Part shown: positions 16,489 through 23,464 of the stretch, piece by piece
Layout: every line of letters starts with the position of its first letter
Numbering within the stretch: the stretch's first letter is position 1
Assembly (NCBI GenBank): GCA_031549885.1
Contig: JAVBPD010000109.1
Span: 1 to 46,566 of the forward strand
Direction: 5' to 3'
From: WQUF01 sp031549885
Lineage (GTDB): Bacteria; Bacillota; Clostridia; Clostridiales; Clostridiaceae
DNA: 46,566 nt
Notes under the pieces: model-generated
What the model was told of the DNA's origin: nothing
Databases searched by the model: none
The model's input: the letters and a program-made list of their open reading frames with translations, nothing else
Made by a program: the position numbers and the translations under genes

Positions 16489-16779
16489 ATGCTAAGAGTA
16501 TGTGCTGCTTGTGGAAGTGGCATGGGATCAAGTCAAATAATAAAGATGAAAATGGAAAAAGTGTTTAAACAATTAAATATTGACGCTAAAATAAGCCATT
16601 CAAGCATTAGTTTAGCTAAAAGTTCAGCATTTGAATATGATGTTATTTTCTGTTCTCAAGGCTTAATTAATAATTTTGACAATGCTATATCAAAAGGCGT
16701 TAAAGTAATCGGTCTTAAAAATTTACTATCAGAACAAGAATTGAAAGAAAAAATTGAAGCAAATATATTGAATAAATGA
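16489..16779 (+). CDS. ulaB: PTS L-ascorbate EIIB component (UlaB)
   Basis: A 96-residue cytoplasmic lactose/ascorbate-type EIIB. The phospho-cysteine loop is CAACGSGMGSSQ, in which Cys8 (CGSGMGSS) is the acceptor; IIKMKMEKVF follows, as in UlaB. A separate EIIB gene after EIIC is the normal arrangement. AGAAGGAGG precedes the ATG. A 12-bp hairpin directly follows this gene and separates the transporter half of the operon from the catabolic half. Confidence 0.93.
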   Translation: MLRVCAACGSGMGSSQIIKMKMEKVFKQLNIDAKISHSSISLAKSSAFEYDVIFCSQGLINNFDNAISKGVKVIGLKNLLSEQELKEKIEANILNK

Positions 16780-16782
16780 TTT

Positions 16783-16812
16783 AAATAAGGGCGATTAGTT
16801 TCGCCCTTATTT
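16783..16812 (+). promoter_or_regulatory. Intercistronic 12-bp hairpin in the ula operon
   Basis: aaataagggcga (16783-16794) pairs perfectly with tcgcccttattt (16801-16812) around a 6-base loop. It is not followed by a U run but by the ribosome site of the next gene. It is better read as an mRNA processing, stability or leaky-termination element than as a full terminator. Confidence 0.6.
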
Positions 16813-16829
16813 AAGGAATGGAGGATTTT

Positions 16830-17879
16830 ATGTTCATATTTAAAAAAACTCTTTTTAATTTAAATCGCTGTTATGCAGTAACTCACACAACAATTGATGG
16901 AGATTTAAAATTTTTATTTGCATCTGAAGGAATGGATTCATGTTTCATGTATTCACCTAAACTTTCTAAAAAAACTGCAGTATGGGAAAATAATGGGGGT
17001 ACAATGTCGATGGTTTTTTTACCTGATAAGGAAAGAGAATTTTTGGCAGTTCAAAATTTTTTTCCTACATTTCAAGCAGAAAAAGCCGTAATAATTTGGG
17101 CTTGTTATAATGAAAATAACCAGTGGGAACAGAAAAAAATTTTAGATTTGCCCTATGTCCATAGATTTGATATTTTCACATCTGAAGATGGTACAAAATA
17201 TATTCTCGCTGCAACTCTTTGTTCATCAAAAAAAGATAAAGATGACTGGTCTGATCCAGGTAAAGTATATGCTGGAATATTACCAGATAATTTAAATGAA
17301 CCTATTGAATTGACAGTATTAAAAGATGGATTAACTAAAAATCATGGATATTCTAGAACAAAATTTCAAGGTATAGATTCTGGAATTGTTTCTTGTGAAG
17401 AAGGCGTCTTTGCTTTTACTCCCCCTATTAAAAAAGAGCTAAATTGGACGTGTACAAAATTATTAGACAAACCTGTAAGTGATATAGCTTTAGTCGATAT
17501 AGATGAAGATGGAAACCATGAAATTATTACTATCGAAAGCTTTCATGGAGGGTTTTTTAAGATATATAAATTCATAAATGGCGCTTATGAAGAAGTTTAT
17601 CAGTATCCATTTATTAGAAATTTCGGACATGTTGTTTGGGGAGGAATGTTAAGAGGAAAGCCTACTATTATTGGAGCATATCGTCGTCCTGAAAGCGATT
17701 TTTTTTACATCAGATGCAAATCAAAGGACCCTCTTACTTTTGAATATGTAACTATTGATAAAATTGGTGGACCAAGCAACATTGATGTTATAAATGGGGA
17801 AGATGAGGATGTAATAGCTGTTTGCAATAGAGAAATTGGTGAAGCTGCTCTTTATTTTGTGAAAGATTCTGAGCATTAA
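16830..17879 (+). CDS. Unknown cytoplasmic propeller-like protein in the ula operon
   Basis: 349 residues from ATG 16830; an ATG at 16818 overlaps the ribosome site and is less likely. There is no signal peptide or membrane segment. The sequence is beta-rich, with repeated aromatic strands, and has one FG-GAP/VCBS-like calcium motif in ALVDIDEDGNHEIITIE (about residues 225-240), preceded by a FAF strand and followed by GGFFKIYKF. That suggests a beta-propeller. A Cys/Trp/His-rich pattern (TKNHGYSRTKFQG, RNFGHVVWGG) is conserved-looking but unassigned. It sits between ulaB and ulaE, where the classical operon has ulaD. It cannot be the UlaD decarboxylase, which is a TIM barrel. A lactonase, mutarotase or isomerase accessory to ascorbate catabolism is possible; I do not recognise it. 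Confidence 0.7.
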   Translation: MFIFKKTLFNLNRCYAVTHTTIDGDLKFLFASEGMDSCFMYSPKLSKKTAVWENNGGTMSMVFLPDKEREFLAVQNFFPTFQAEKAVIIWACYNENNQWEQKKILDLPYVHRFDIFTSEDGTKYILAATLCSSKKDKDDWSDPGKVYAGILPDNLNEPIELTVLKDGLTKNHGYSRTKFQGIDSGIVSCEEGVFAFTPPIKKELNWTCTKLLDKPVSDIALVDIDEDGNHEIITIESFHGGFFKIYKFINGAYEEVYQYPFIRNFGHVVWGGMLRGKPTIIGAYRRPESDFFYIRCKSKDPLTFEYVTIDKIGGPSNIDVINGEDEDVIAVCNREIGEAALYFVKDSEH

Positions 17880-17904
17880 CCAATGGGCTTATTTGGAGGA
17901 AATT

Positions 17905-18744
17905 ATGAAAAATTATCATTTAGGCCTTTATGAAAAATCTATGCCAAATAGTTTAAGCTTAAAAGAAAAAATGCTAATTGCAAAAGAAGCTGGGTATGAT
18001 TTTTTAGAAATTAGCATAGATGAAACAGATGAAAAATTAAGCAGATTAGATTACGATGACAAAAAAAGATTTGAAATAATAAGTTCCATGTGTGAAACTA
18101 GAATGCCTATACGCACTATGTGTTTAAGCGGCCATAGAAAATATCCACTAGGTAGCTGTGATGATGCCACAAGGTTAAAAAGCATTGAAATTATGGAAAA
18201 AGCAATAAACTTTGCTTGGGATTTAGGAATTAGAATAATTCAAATTGCTGGTTATGATGTGTATTATGAAAAATCAACATTTTATACAAAAGAATTATTT
18301 TTAAAATCATTAGAAAAATGCATTAAAATGGCATCATCAAAGGGAATAACTTTAGCTTTTGAAACAATGGAAACAGAATTTATGAACACTGTTTATAAAG
18401 CTATTAAATACGTAAATAAAATAAATTCTCCTTATTTAAGTGTATATCCAGATAGCGGAAATATAACCAATGCAGCTAAATTGTATGGACTTAATGAAAT
18501 AGAAGATTTAAGATATGGAGAAGGTAAAATATCAGCAGTGCATTTGAAGGAATCATTACCAGGGAAATATAGAGAAATACCATTTGGCACAGGCCATGTT
18601 GATTTTGATATGGTAATTCAAACTGCTCTCTCATTAAATATAAGACTTTTTGTTACAGAATTTTGGTGCACTAATGATGATTGGTTAGAGTCTATTTACA
18701 GTGTAAAAAAATTCATCACTGAAAAATTTAACAAATTTCAATGA
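17905..18744 (+). CDS. ulaE: L-ribulose-5-phosphate 3-epimerase UlaE
   Basis: 279 residues from ATG 17905 (GGAGGA just upstream; an in-frame TTG at 17893 lies before it). TIM-barrel epimerase of the UlaE/SgbU group: LGLYEKSMP start, DFLEISIDETDEKLSRLDY, MCLSGHRKYPLGS, IIQIAGYDVYYE, AFETMETEFMN, VYPDSGN and VHLKE carrying metal and substrate ligands. It interconverts L-xylulose 5-phosphate and L-ribulose 5-phosphate in ascorbate degradation. It is last in the operon; the decarboxylase UlaD and 4-epimerase UlaF are not encoded here. Confidence 0.93.
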   Translation: MKNYHLGLYEKSMPNSLSLKEKMLIAKEAGYDFLEISIDETDEKLSRLDYDDKKRFEIISSMCETRMPIRTMCLSGHRKYPLGSCDDATRLKSIEIMEKAINFAWDLGIRIIQIAGYDVYYEKSTFYTKELFLKSLEKCIKMASSKGITLAFETMETEFMNTVYKAIKYVNKINSPYLSVYPDSGNITNAAKLYGLNEIEDLRYGEGKISAVHLKESLPGKYREIPFGTGHVDFDMVIQTALSLNIRLFVTEFWCTNDDWLESIYSVKKFITEKFNKFQ

Positions 18745-18783
18745 GATTATAGTTAAATTTAGTTAAAGAAATTTAATTTCTTT

Positions 18784-18818
18784 AAAGACCAATTGCATGT
18801 TAAAAACAATTGGCCTTT
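18784..18818. terminator. Probable terminator of the ula operon
   Basis: Stem ccaattg (18789-18795) with caattgg (18807-18813), extended after one mismatch by aaag/cttt. It lies 40 bases after ulaE. The U-run is poor, so strength is uncertain. Confidence 0.5.
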
Positions 18819-18829
18819 AAACTTGTCCA

Positions 18830-19045
18830 TTATTTATTGCAGCAATTAATTGTAAGACCTGATTTTTCAATACAGCGTTTTACTTTTATTTCATCTGCAG
18901 GTTTATTATATCCAACTTCTACTGACTGATTTCCTAAATCAACATTAACCATTTGAACTCCATCAATATTTTCCAAGGCATTTTTTACAGCTGTTTTCAT
19001 GTTGTTGTTTATTATACTATCTACATTATAGTGAACTCTATCCAT
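18830..19045 (-). CDS. HMA-like ferredoxin-fold small protein lacking CxxC
   Basis: A 71-residue protein whose second half follows the heavy-metal-associated domain pattern (AVKNALENIDGVQMVNVDLG, SVEVGYNKPADEIKVKRCIE, then SGL). The metal-binding CxxC that normally precedes the first helix is replaced by IINNNMKTA. The only cysteines are Cys58 and the pair near the C-terminus (INCCNK). ATG 19045 follows AAAGGAAG. A metal-chaperone role is therefore doubtful; it may bind metal through the C-terminal Cys pair, or not at all. It is monocistronic. Confidence 0.65.
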   Translation of the reverse strand: MDRVHYNVDSIINNNMKTAVKNALENIDGVQMVNVDLGNQSVEVGYNKPADEIKVKRCIEKSGLTINCCNK

Positions 19046-19126
19046 TGGCTAACTTCCTTTCAAATATAATATTTTTTTCTTGTGTTTTTATTGTTTGTTG
19101 TTATTTATTTATTATTCAAAAAAACA

Positions 19127-19157
19127 GAAACTTCTTTACATTAAGCAAAGAAGTTTC
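19127..19157 (-). terminator. Terminator of serS
   Basis: 11-bp perfect stem gaaacttcttt/aaagaagtttc directly after the serS stop, followed in the minus direction by a T-rich run (TGTTTTTTTG). Confidence 0.85.
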
Positions 19158-19161
19158 AAAT

Positions 19162-20436
19162 TTATTTTATATAATCAAGTCCAACCCATTTTCTAAGTGG
19201 TTCAGGCACTAAAATGCTGCCATCTTTTTGTTGCATTTGTTCAATTAATGCTGGGAACAATCTGCTAGTTGCAAGACCTGATGCATTTAAAGTATGAACA
19301 TATTCAGTCTTTTTGCTGTCATTTCTTTTAAACCTAATCATTCCCCTTCTTGCTTGATAATCCCTAGCATTAGAAGCTGAACTTACCTCTTTATATTCAT
19401 TCATGCTAGGAATAAAGATTTCAATATCATAAGTTTTAGCCATAGAAGCGCTACAGTCTCTAGCTGCAAGTTTTGAAACTTGATAATGAAGCCCTAAACC
19501 TTTTAATAAATTTTCAGCCATTAAGATCATCTCTTCATGAGCAGCATCTGAATCCTCAGGCTTTGTATATTGGAACAGCTCTACTTTGTTAAACTGATGG
19601 CCACGAATCATTCCTCTTTCTGAAGCTCTTGCACTTCCTGCTTCTACTCTATAACATGGTGTATATGCAAAATACTTTCTAGGAAGTTCATCTTCTTTTA
19701 AAATCTCATCCCTATGGATGTTTATTAAAGCTGTTTCTGCAGTTGGTAGCATAAATTGATCTTTGCTATCATGTGCATTAAGCTTATAAACTTCATCTTG
19801 AAATTTTGGAAATTGCCCTGCTGCAAACCCTGCTTCATAATTTAAAATATGAGGAGGCAAAATAAATTCATATCCGCTTTTAACATGGCTTTCAATAAAA
19901 TAATTTAAAAGCGCCCATTCTAAAATTGCACCAGTTCCTTTATAAATCCAGAATCCATTTCCAGATAGCTTTACTCCTCTTTCATAATCTATTAATGAAT
20001 GGTTTTTACAAAGATCAATATGGCTTTTAGGTTCAAAGTCAAATTTGGGTTTTTCGCCAAAAGTTCTTATAATCTCATTATTTTCCTTACCGCCAGGAAG
20101 CACATCATCATCTGGCATGTTTGGAAGGCTTTGCAAACATGTATTTATATTATCTTCAATAACTATCAAATCTTTCTCATATTCTTCTATTTTGCTAGTT
20201 ATTCTTTTAACTTCTTCAAATAAACTTGGGTCTACATCCATTTTTTTAGCTTTAAATTCTCCAACTTTTTTGGATATGGTGTTCCTTTGATTTTTAAGTG
20301 ACTCAACCTCAACTAAAACATTTCTTCTTTTTTTATCGCTCTCTAAAAGCTCTGTAAAATCTACCTCATCAAGCTTTTTTAATAGTGCTTTTTTAACTTT
20401 TTCTGGATTATTTCTTATTAAGTTTATGTCTAACAT
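19162..20436 (-). CDS. serS: Seryl-tRNA synthetase
   Basis: A 424-residue class II synthetase. An N-terminal tRNA-binding coiled coil (about residues 1-110: VESLKNQRNTISKKVGEFK, ending LPNMPDDDVLPG) is followed by the catalytic core with motif 2 (YFAYTPCYRVEAGSAR, RGMIRGHQFNKVELF) and motif 3 (LNASGLATSRLFPALIE). It charges tRNA-Ser, and also tRNA-Sec when selenocysteine is made. ATG 20436 follows AAAGGAGG. It is preceded by a T-box leader, so it is controlled by the charging state of tRNA-Ser. Confidence 0.97.
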   Translation of the reverse strand: MLDINLIRNNPEKVKKALLKKLDEVDFTELLESDKKRRNVLVEVESLKNQRNTISKKVGEFKAKKMDVDPSLFEEVKRITSKIEEYEKDLIVIEDNINTCLQSLPNMPDDDVLPGGKENNEIIRTFGEKPKFDFEPKSHIDLCKNHSLIDYERGVKLSGNGFWIYKGTGAILEWALLNYFIESHVKSGYEFILPPHILNYEAGFAAGQFPKFQDEVYKLNAHDSKDQFMLPTAETALINIHRDEILKEDELPRKYFAYTPCYRVEAGSARASERGMIRGHQFNKVELFQYTKPEDSDAAHEEMILMAENLLKGLGLHYQVSKLAARDCSASMAKTYDIEIFIPSMNEYKEVSSASNARDYQARRGMIRFKRNDSKKTEYVHTLNASGLATSRLFPALIEQMQQKDGSILVPEPLRKWVGLDYIK

Positions 20437-20454
20437 ATTTTTTCCTCCTTTAAA

Positions 20455-20645
20455 AATAAAAAAGTCCTTTCGCCCAAATGTAAGGACGAAAAGACCGTGA
20501 TACCACCTTAATTGATAATAATATTATCCACTCAAAATCGTAACGTGATTAACGCTTTGCTCATCGCAATTTCCTCTAGGGTGGATTCTTAAAAAAATAA
20601 TGCTAATTTACACCAGCCATTAGCTCTCTTAAAATATCTTTTTAA
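20455..20645 (-). promoter_or_regulatory. T-box leader of serS (specifier UCC)
   Basis: On the minus strand the leader shows the Stem I start AGAGAGCTAATGGCTGGTG near 20640. The specifier region is GAATCCACC (UCC, Ser, at 20585-20583). The T-box sequence AAGGTGGTATCACGG (20509-20495) follows. A 12-bp terminator then pairs 20495-20484 with 20475-20464 (GTCTTTTCGTCC with GGGCGAAAGGAC), followed by TTTTTTATTTTT. Uncharged tRNA-Ser is expected to stabilise the antiterminator and allow serS expression. Confidence 0.92.
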
Positions 20646-20732
20646 TACTATTCCTGTCATTGGATATATTTTAATTATGTATTATAATATTACTTTGTTT
20701 TAAATAAGTCAATAGATATTTTATAATAAAGT

Positions 20733-21179
20733 CTAATTTAGATTTTTGTAAAACACTGTAGTCCAAATGGAGTACTCATTTTTAGTATAAAACTTTCGAA
20801 CAGCTTCTGAATCTTTAGTTGCTGAAGATAATAGAACAAATTCAATACCATCTTCCTGGGCCTTTTTTTCAACAATTTCAAGCAAAATACGGCCAATTCC
20901 TTGTGAACGGTATTCTTTTGAGACATACAAATCATTTACAAATAAATAATTTACACCTAATGGAAAAACACAGTTTTTATTATCAAATTTAATTTCCGCC
21001 ATAATATATCCAATTGTATTTTCTTCATCCTTTGCAATAAAACAATATGGCGTTAATTTATCATTAATTTTATCAACTGTTTCTACAACAAGGCCATATG
21101 TAATATCTTCACGGCTCCAATCTTCTTGAAGCTTCTCAATTTCAAGTGCATCCTCTTTGTTCATTATTTCATATTTCAT
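20733..21179 (-). CDS. GNAT-family N-acetyltransferase
   Basis: A 148-residue GNAT protein: acetyl-CoA-binding motif A is LYVSKEYRSQGIGRILLEIV, preceded by the beta strand YLFVNDL and followed by LLSSATKDSEAVRKFYTKNE. The substrate is not deducible. ATG 21179 follows GAGGTG. It lies 70 bases downstream of the glyoxalase gene on the same strand and may belong to that operon. Confidence 0.85.
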   Translation of the reverse strand: MKYEIMNKEDALEIEKLQEDWSREDITYGLVVETVDKINDKLTPYCFIAKDEENTIGYIMAEIKFDNKNCVFPLGVNYLFVNDLYVSKEYRSQGIGRILLEIVEKKAQEDGIEFVLLSSATKDSEAVRKFYTKNEYSIWTTVFYKNLN

Positions 21180-21249
21180 CTGTTATTCACCTCATTTTCT
21201 TAAAGCTGGTTTGTGATTTAAGCCTGTTTTATATCCAAATGAGAATGAC

Positions 21250-21630
21250 TTATCTATTTTTAGGCAAAATTTCAATCCAATGATTATCAGGATCAATTAT
21301 AAAATATAATCCCATATCATGATTCTCATAGCAAACCCAGCCATTATCTTTATGATATTTGCGAATTTCATCATAATTTCCTTCAACTTTAACACATAGA
21401 TGAACTTCATTATCCCCCATATCATAAGGCTTATTCCAATCTCTAAGCCAAGTTAATTCAAGTTCAAAATCAGTATTGCCATCTTCTAAAAATACCAGTG
21501 TAAATGAACCATCTTTTGCATCTTTTCTTCTCTTCTCCTTTAATCCTAATGCCTTTTCATAGAACTTAATACTTTTTTCTAGATCCAAAACATTAAAATT
21601 ATAGTGAGCAAATGAACTATTAATTTTCAT
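21250..21630 (-). CDS. Glyoxalase I-like VOC protein
   Basis: 126 residues from ATG 21630 (GAAGGAG at 8 bases; an ATG three codons earlier touches the ribosome site). Two VOC beta-alpha-beta-beta-beta modules carry the four glyoxalase I metal positions: His in SSFAHYNFNV, Glu in DFELELTW, His in NEVHLCV and Glu in HWIEILP. Glyoxalase I converts the methylglyoxal-thiol adduct to an S-lactoyl thiol. Its start overlaps the end of the upstream metallo-hydrolase gene by 11 bases, so the two are translationally coupled. Confidence 0.85.
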   Translation of the reverse strand: MKINSSFAHYNFNVLDLEKSIKFYEKALGLKEKRRKDAKDGSFTLVFLEDGNTDFELELTWLRDWNKPYDMGDNEVHLCVKVEGNYDEIRKYHKDNGWVCYENHDMGLYFIIDPDNHWIEILPKNR

Positions 21631-22342
21631 AAAAAACATCTCCTTCTTCTTTCCATTTAATTAGTATGCAATTCTTTGATTTAGCATATTCATCAAAGAC
21701 CCAAGTTTTTTCATATTGTCCTTGAAAGTGCATTGGAGAAAATAATTTTACGTGAATTTTATCGATGAATTCAATGGCGCCTTTCATATAGTCCGTACCA
21801 AGTCTTGGATCTATAGGAAACATAGCTAAATCTAATTCAGATATTTCCAATGAAATATCCCTTAATTCCTTATGATAAAAATCTTCTGCTTCTTTAATTT
21901 CATCTTCTGTAAACTCTTCATTCCAATGCCAATTGTTTAAATCTCCAGCATGAAAAATCTTTTTAGATGAAGATTCAATAAAAAAACTAATCCCTATATC
22001 TGTAGAACCAAAAGCTTTTATTTTAACTATATTATCCTCATATTGTTCAAATTTTTCAATAAAAACTTCACTACTATCTTTATTAAATATTAATTCTTCA
22101 ATATCCTTTGAAAAAATATATTTAATATCCTTTCTTAAGGTTTTAAAGTCCAGTATTTTAGCATCAAAATGATCTGGGTGGGAGTGAGAAGAAAGTATAT
22201 AAAACTTTCCGCTATTTTTTAATGATGTTTTTACAATGCTTTCTATTAATTTATTTTTTGAGGGATTATAATAATCTATTAACATGGAGAAATCTTTATC
22301 TTCCAATAAAAAACCGCTATGATTTAAATATGTAATTTTCAT
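21620..22342 (-). CDS. MBL-fold metallo-hydrolase
   Basis: 240 residues from ATG 22342, 7 bases after the stop of the upstream RHH gene. The metal motif HSHPDHFD (HxHxDH) sits in ILSSHSHPDHFDAK; a later HAGDLNNWHW and PMHFQGQ supply further ligands. The layout is that of small UlaG-like/COG2220 hydrolases. The reaction is not known. Being sandwiched between an RHH protein and a glyoxalase I, it could hydrolyse the thioester product (glyoxalase II-like), but it lacks the usual THxHxDH context of GloB. That is inference from context only. Confidence 0.75.
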   Translation of the reverse strand: MKITYLNHSGFLLEDKDFSMLIDYYNPSKNKLIESIVKTSLKNSGKFYILSSHSHPDHFDAKILDFKTLRKDIKYIFSKDIEELIFNKDSSEVFIEKFEQYEDNIVKIKAFGSTDIGISFFIESSSKKIFHAGDLNNWHWNEEFTEDEIKEAEDFYHKELRDISLEISELDLAMFPIDPRLGTDYMKGAIEFIDKIHVKLFSPMHFQGQYEKTWVFDEYAKSKNCILIKWKEEGDVFYEN

Positions 22343-22349
22343 CAATCTG

Positions 22350-22508
22350 TTATTGTGGATCGTTGTCTTGTTTTGTATATTTTTCAATGACATACTTCAT
22401 ACCTTCTTCTATTAAGTCATTAGCATTAAGACCGTTTTGCAGCGCAAGTATTCTGATATTCATATATAAATCCTCATCTAATGTTGTATTAATATTTTTT
22501 CTTGCCAT
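22350..22508 (-). CDS. Ribbon-helix-helix (CopG/Arc-type) small protein
   Basis: 52 residues from ATG 22508-22506 with an excellent GGAGGTGAT ribosome site. MARKNINTTLDEDLYMNIRI is the RHH beta strand and first helix; ALQNGLNANDLIEEGMKYVI is the second helix. RHH proteins are DNA-binding dimers, often antitoxins or autorepressors. No toxin gene is adjacent; the next gene is an MBL-fold hydrolase, starting 7 bases later. It may be the local repressor of this operon through the promoter at 22531-22559. Confidence 0.75.
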   Translation of the reverse strand: MARKNINTTLDEDLYMNIRILALQNGLNANDLIEEGMKYVIEKYTKQDNDPQ

Positions 22509-22530
22509 TAGTAATCACCTCCATACCAAA

Positions 22531-22559
22531 ATCATAACACATAGTGGACGATGTTTCAA
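22531..22559 (-). promoter_or_regulatory. Sigma-A-type promoter of the RHH operon
   Basis: Reading minus: -35 TTGAAA (22559-22554), 17-base spacer, -10 TATGAT (22536-22531), 23 bases before the RHH start codon. It leaves a short leader that contains only the ribosome site. Confidence 0.75.
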
Positions 22560-22596
22560 CGCTTGCTTATGATTAGCATATAAGTACTATAGATTA

Positions 22597-22632
22597 AAGC
22601 CTTTACAAAGTTTAACTTCTTTGTAAAGGCTT
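22597..22632. terminator. 14-bp hairpin over the 3' end of the YihY-like gene
   Basis: aagcctttacaaag (22597-22610) pairs perfectly with ctttgtaaaggctt (22619-22632). The right arm encodes the last residues of the YihY-like protein and its stop codon is in the loop. The U-run that follows (TTTAATCT) is short. Confidence 0.6.
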
Positions 22633-23457
22633 GTCAAACATATCTTTTTCATTGTATTTCATTACAAAGGCATTTATTTCCCCTCCAACTATTATAGAAA
22701 TAGAGGATAAAAATAACCAAGTTAAAAGTACTACCACTCCTCCAATACTTCCATATACCTTAGAATAATTGGAGAAATTATTAACATAAAATGAAAACCC
22801 TATTGATATTATTAAAAGCAAAAGTGTTGTAATCGTAGATCCTATTAAGGTTTCATTCCATTTAACCTTTTTATTAGGAAAAAACGTAAACGCAATAGAA
22901 AACCCTAGTATTACCACAGCTAAAGTTACAATTGGTCTTAAGACTTCTAAAAGTTTAAGCAAAATATCAGGTAAGTGAAATGTATAATGTAAATAATCAA
23001 TTATAACATCTCCGAATACTATCATAGCAAGGAGCATCAATATAGCAACTGCCAATATAAACACACCAGTTATAGAAACTAGTATAAGCTGAAGGAAATT
23101 TCTCGTTTCTTTAACTTCATAGGCTTTATTTATAGTTTTAACTATAGCTTTTATGCCATTAGATGCAGACCATATAGTACCTAAAATACTTATGGATAAC
23201 AGGCTTGTATTTCTTTGTGTAAAAACTTCAGTTAATGTTTGACCCACAATATCATAAGCTTGAGTTGGCAATACATCCTTCATCCTGTCCATTAATACAT
23301 TTACATCAATATTTGCAAAAGCAAGCAAAGTAACTAAAAAAATCAAAAATGGAAATATAGCAAAAATCAAGCTATAAGCAACTTGAGAGGCTGAAGCTGA
23401 TAAGTCGTTTTCTGTAAATTCCTTTTTAAAATATAAAATTATATCCTTAAATTTCAT
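22612..23457 (-). CDS. YihY/virulence factor BrkB family membrane protein
   Basis: 281 residues with six hydrophobic segments and the family marks SASQVAYSLIFAIFPFLIFL near the N-terminus, GTIWSASNGIKAI, and VVVLLTWLFLSSISIIVGGE close to the end. Members were once called RNase BN, but that is not supported; the function is unknown. It is 7 bases downstream of the second histidine kinase, so it is the last gene of the two-component operon and may be part of its output or sensing. Confidence 0.85.
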   Translation of the reverse strand: MKFKDIILYFKKEFTENDLSASASQVAYSLIFAIFPFLIFLVTLLAFANIDVNVLMDRMKDVLPTQAYDIVGQTLTEVFTQRNTSLLSISILGTIWSASNGIKAIVKTINKAYEVKETRNFLQLILVSITGVFILAVAILMLLAMIVFGDVIIDYLHYTFHLPDILLKLLEVLRPIVTLAVVILGFSIAFTFFPNKKVKWNETLIGSTITTLLLLIISIGFSFYVNNFSNYSKVYGSIGGVVVLLTWLFLSSISIIVGGEINAFVMKYNEKDMFDKPLQRS

Positions 23458-23464
23458 TTTAAAG

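Noticed and set aside
22350..22508. Complete RHH toxin-antitoxin pair
   Set aside because: No RelE-, PemK- or PIN-like partner is adjacent; the next gene is an MBL-fold hydrolase.
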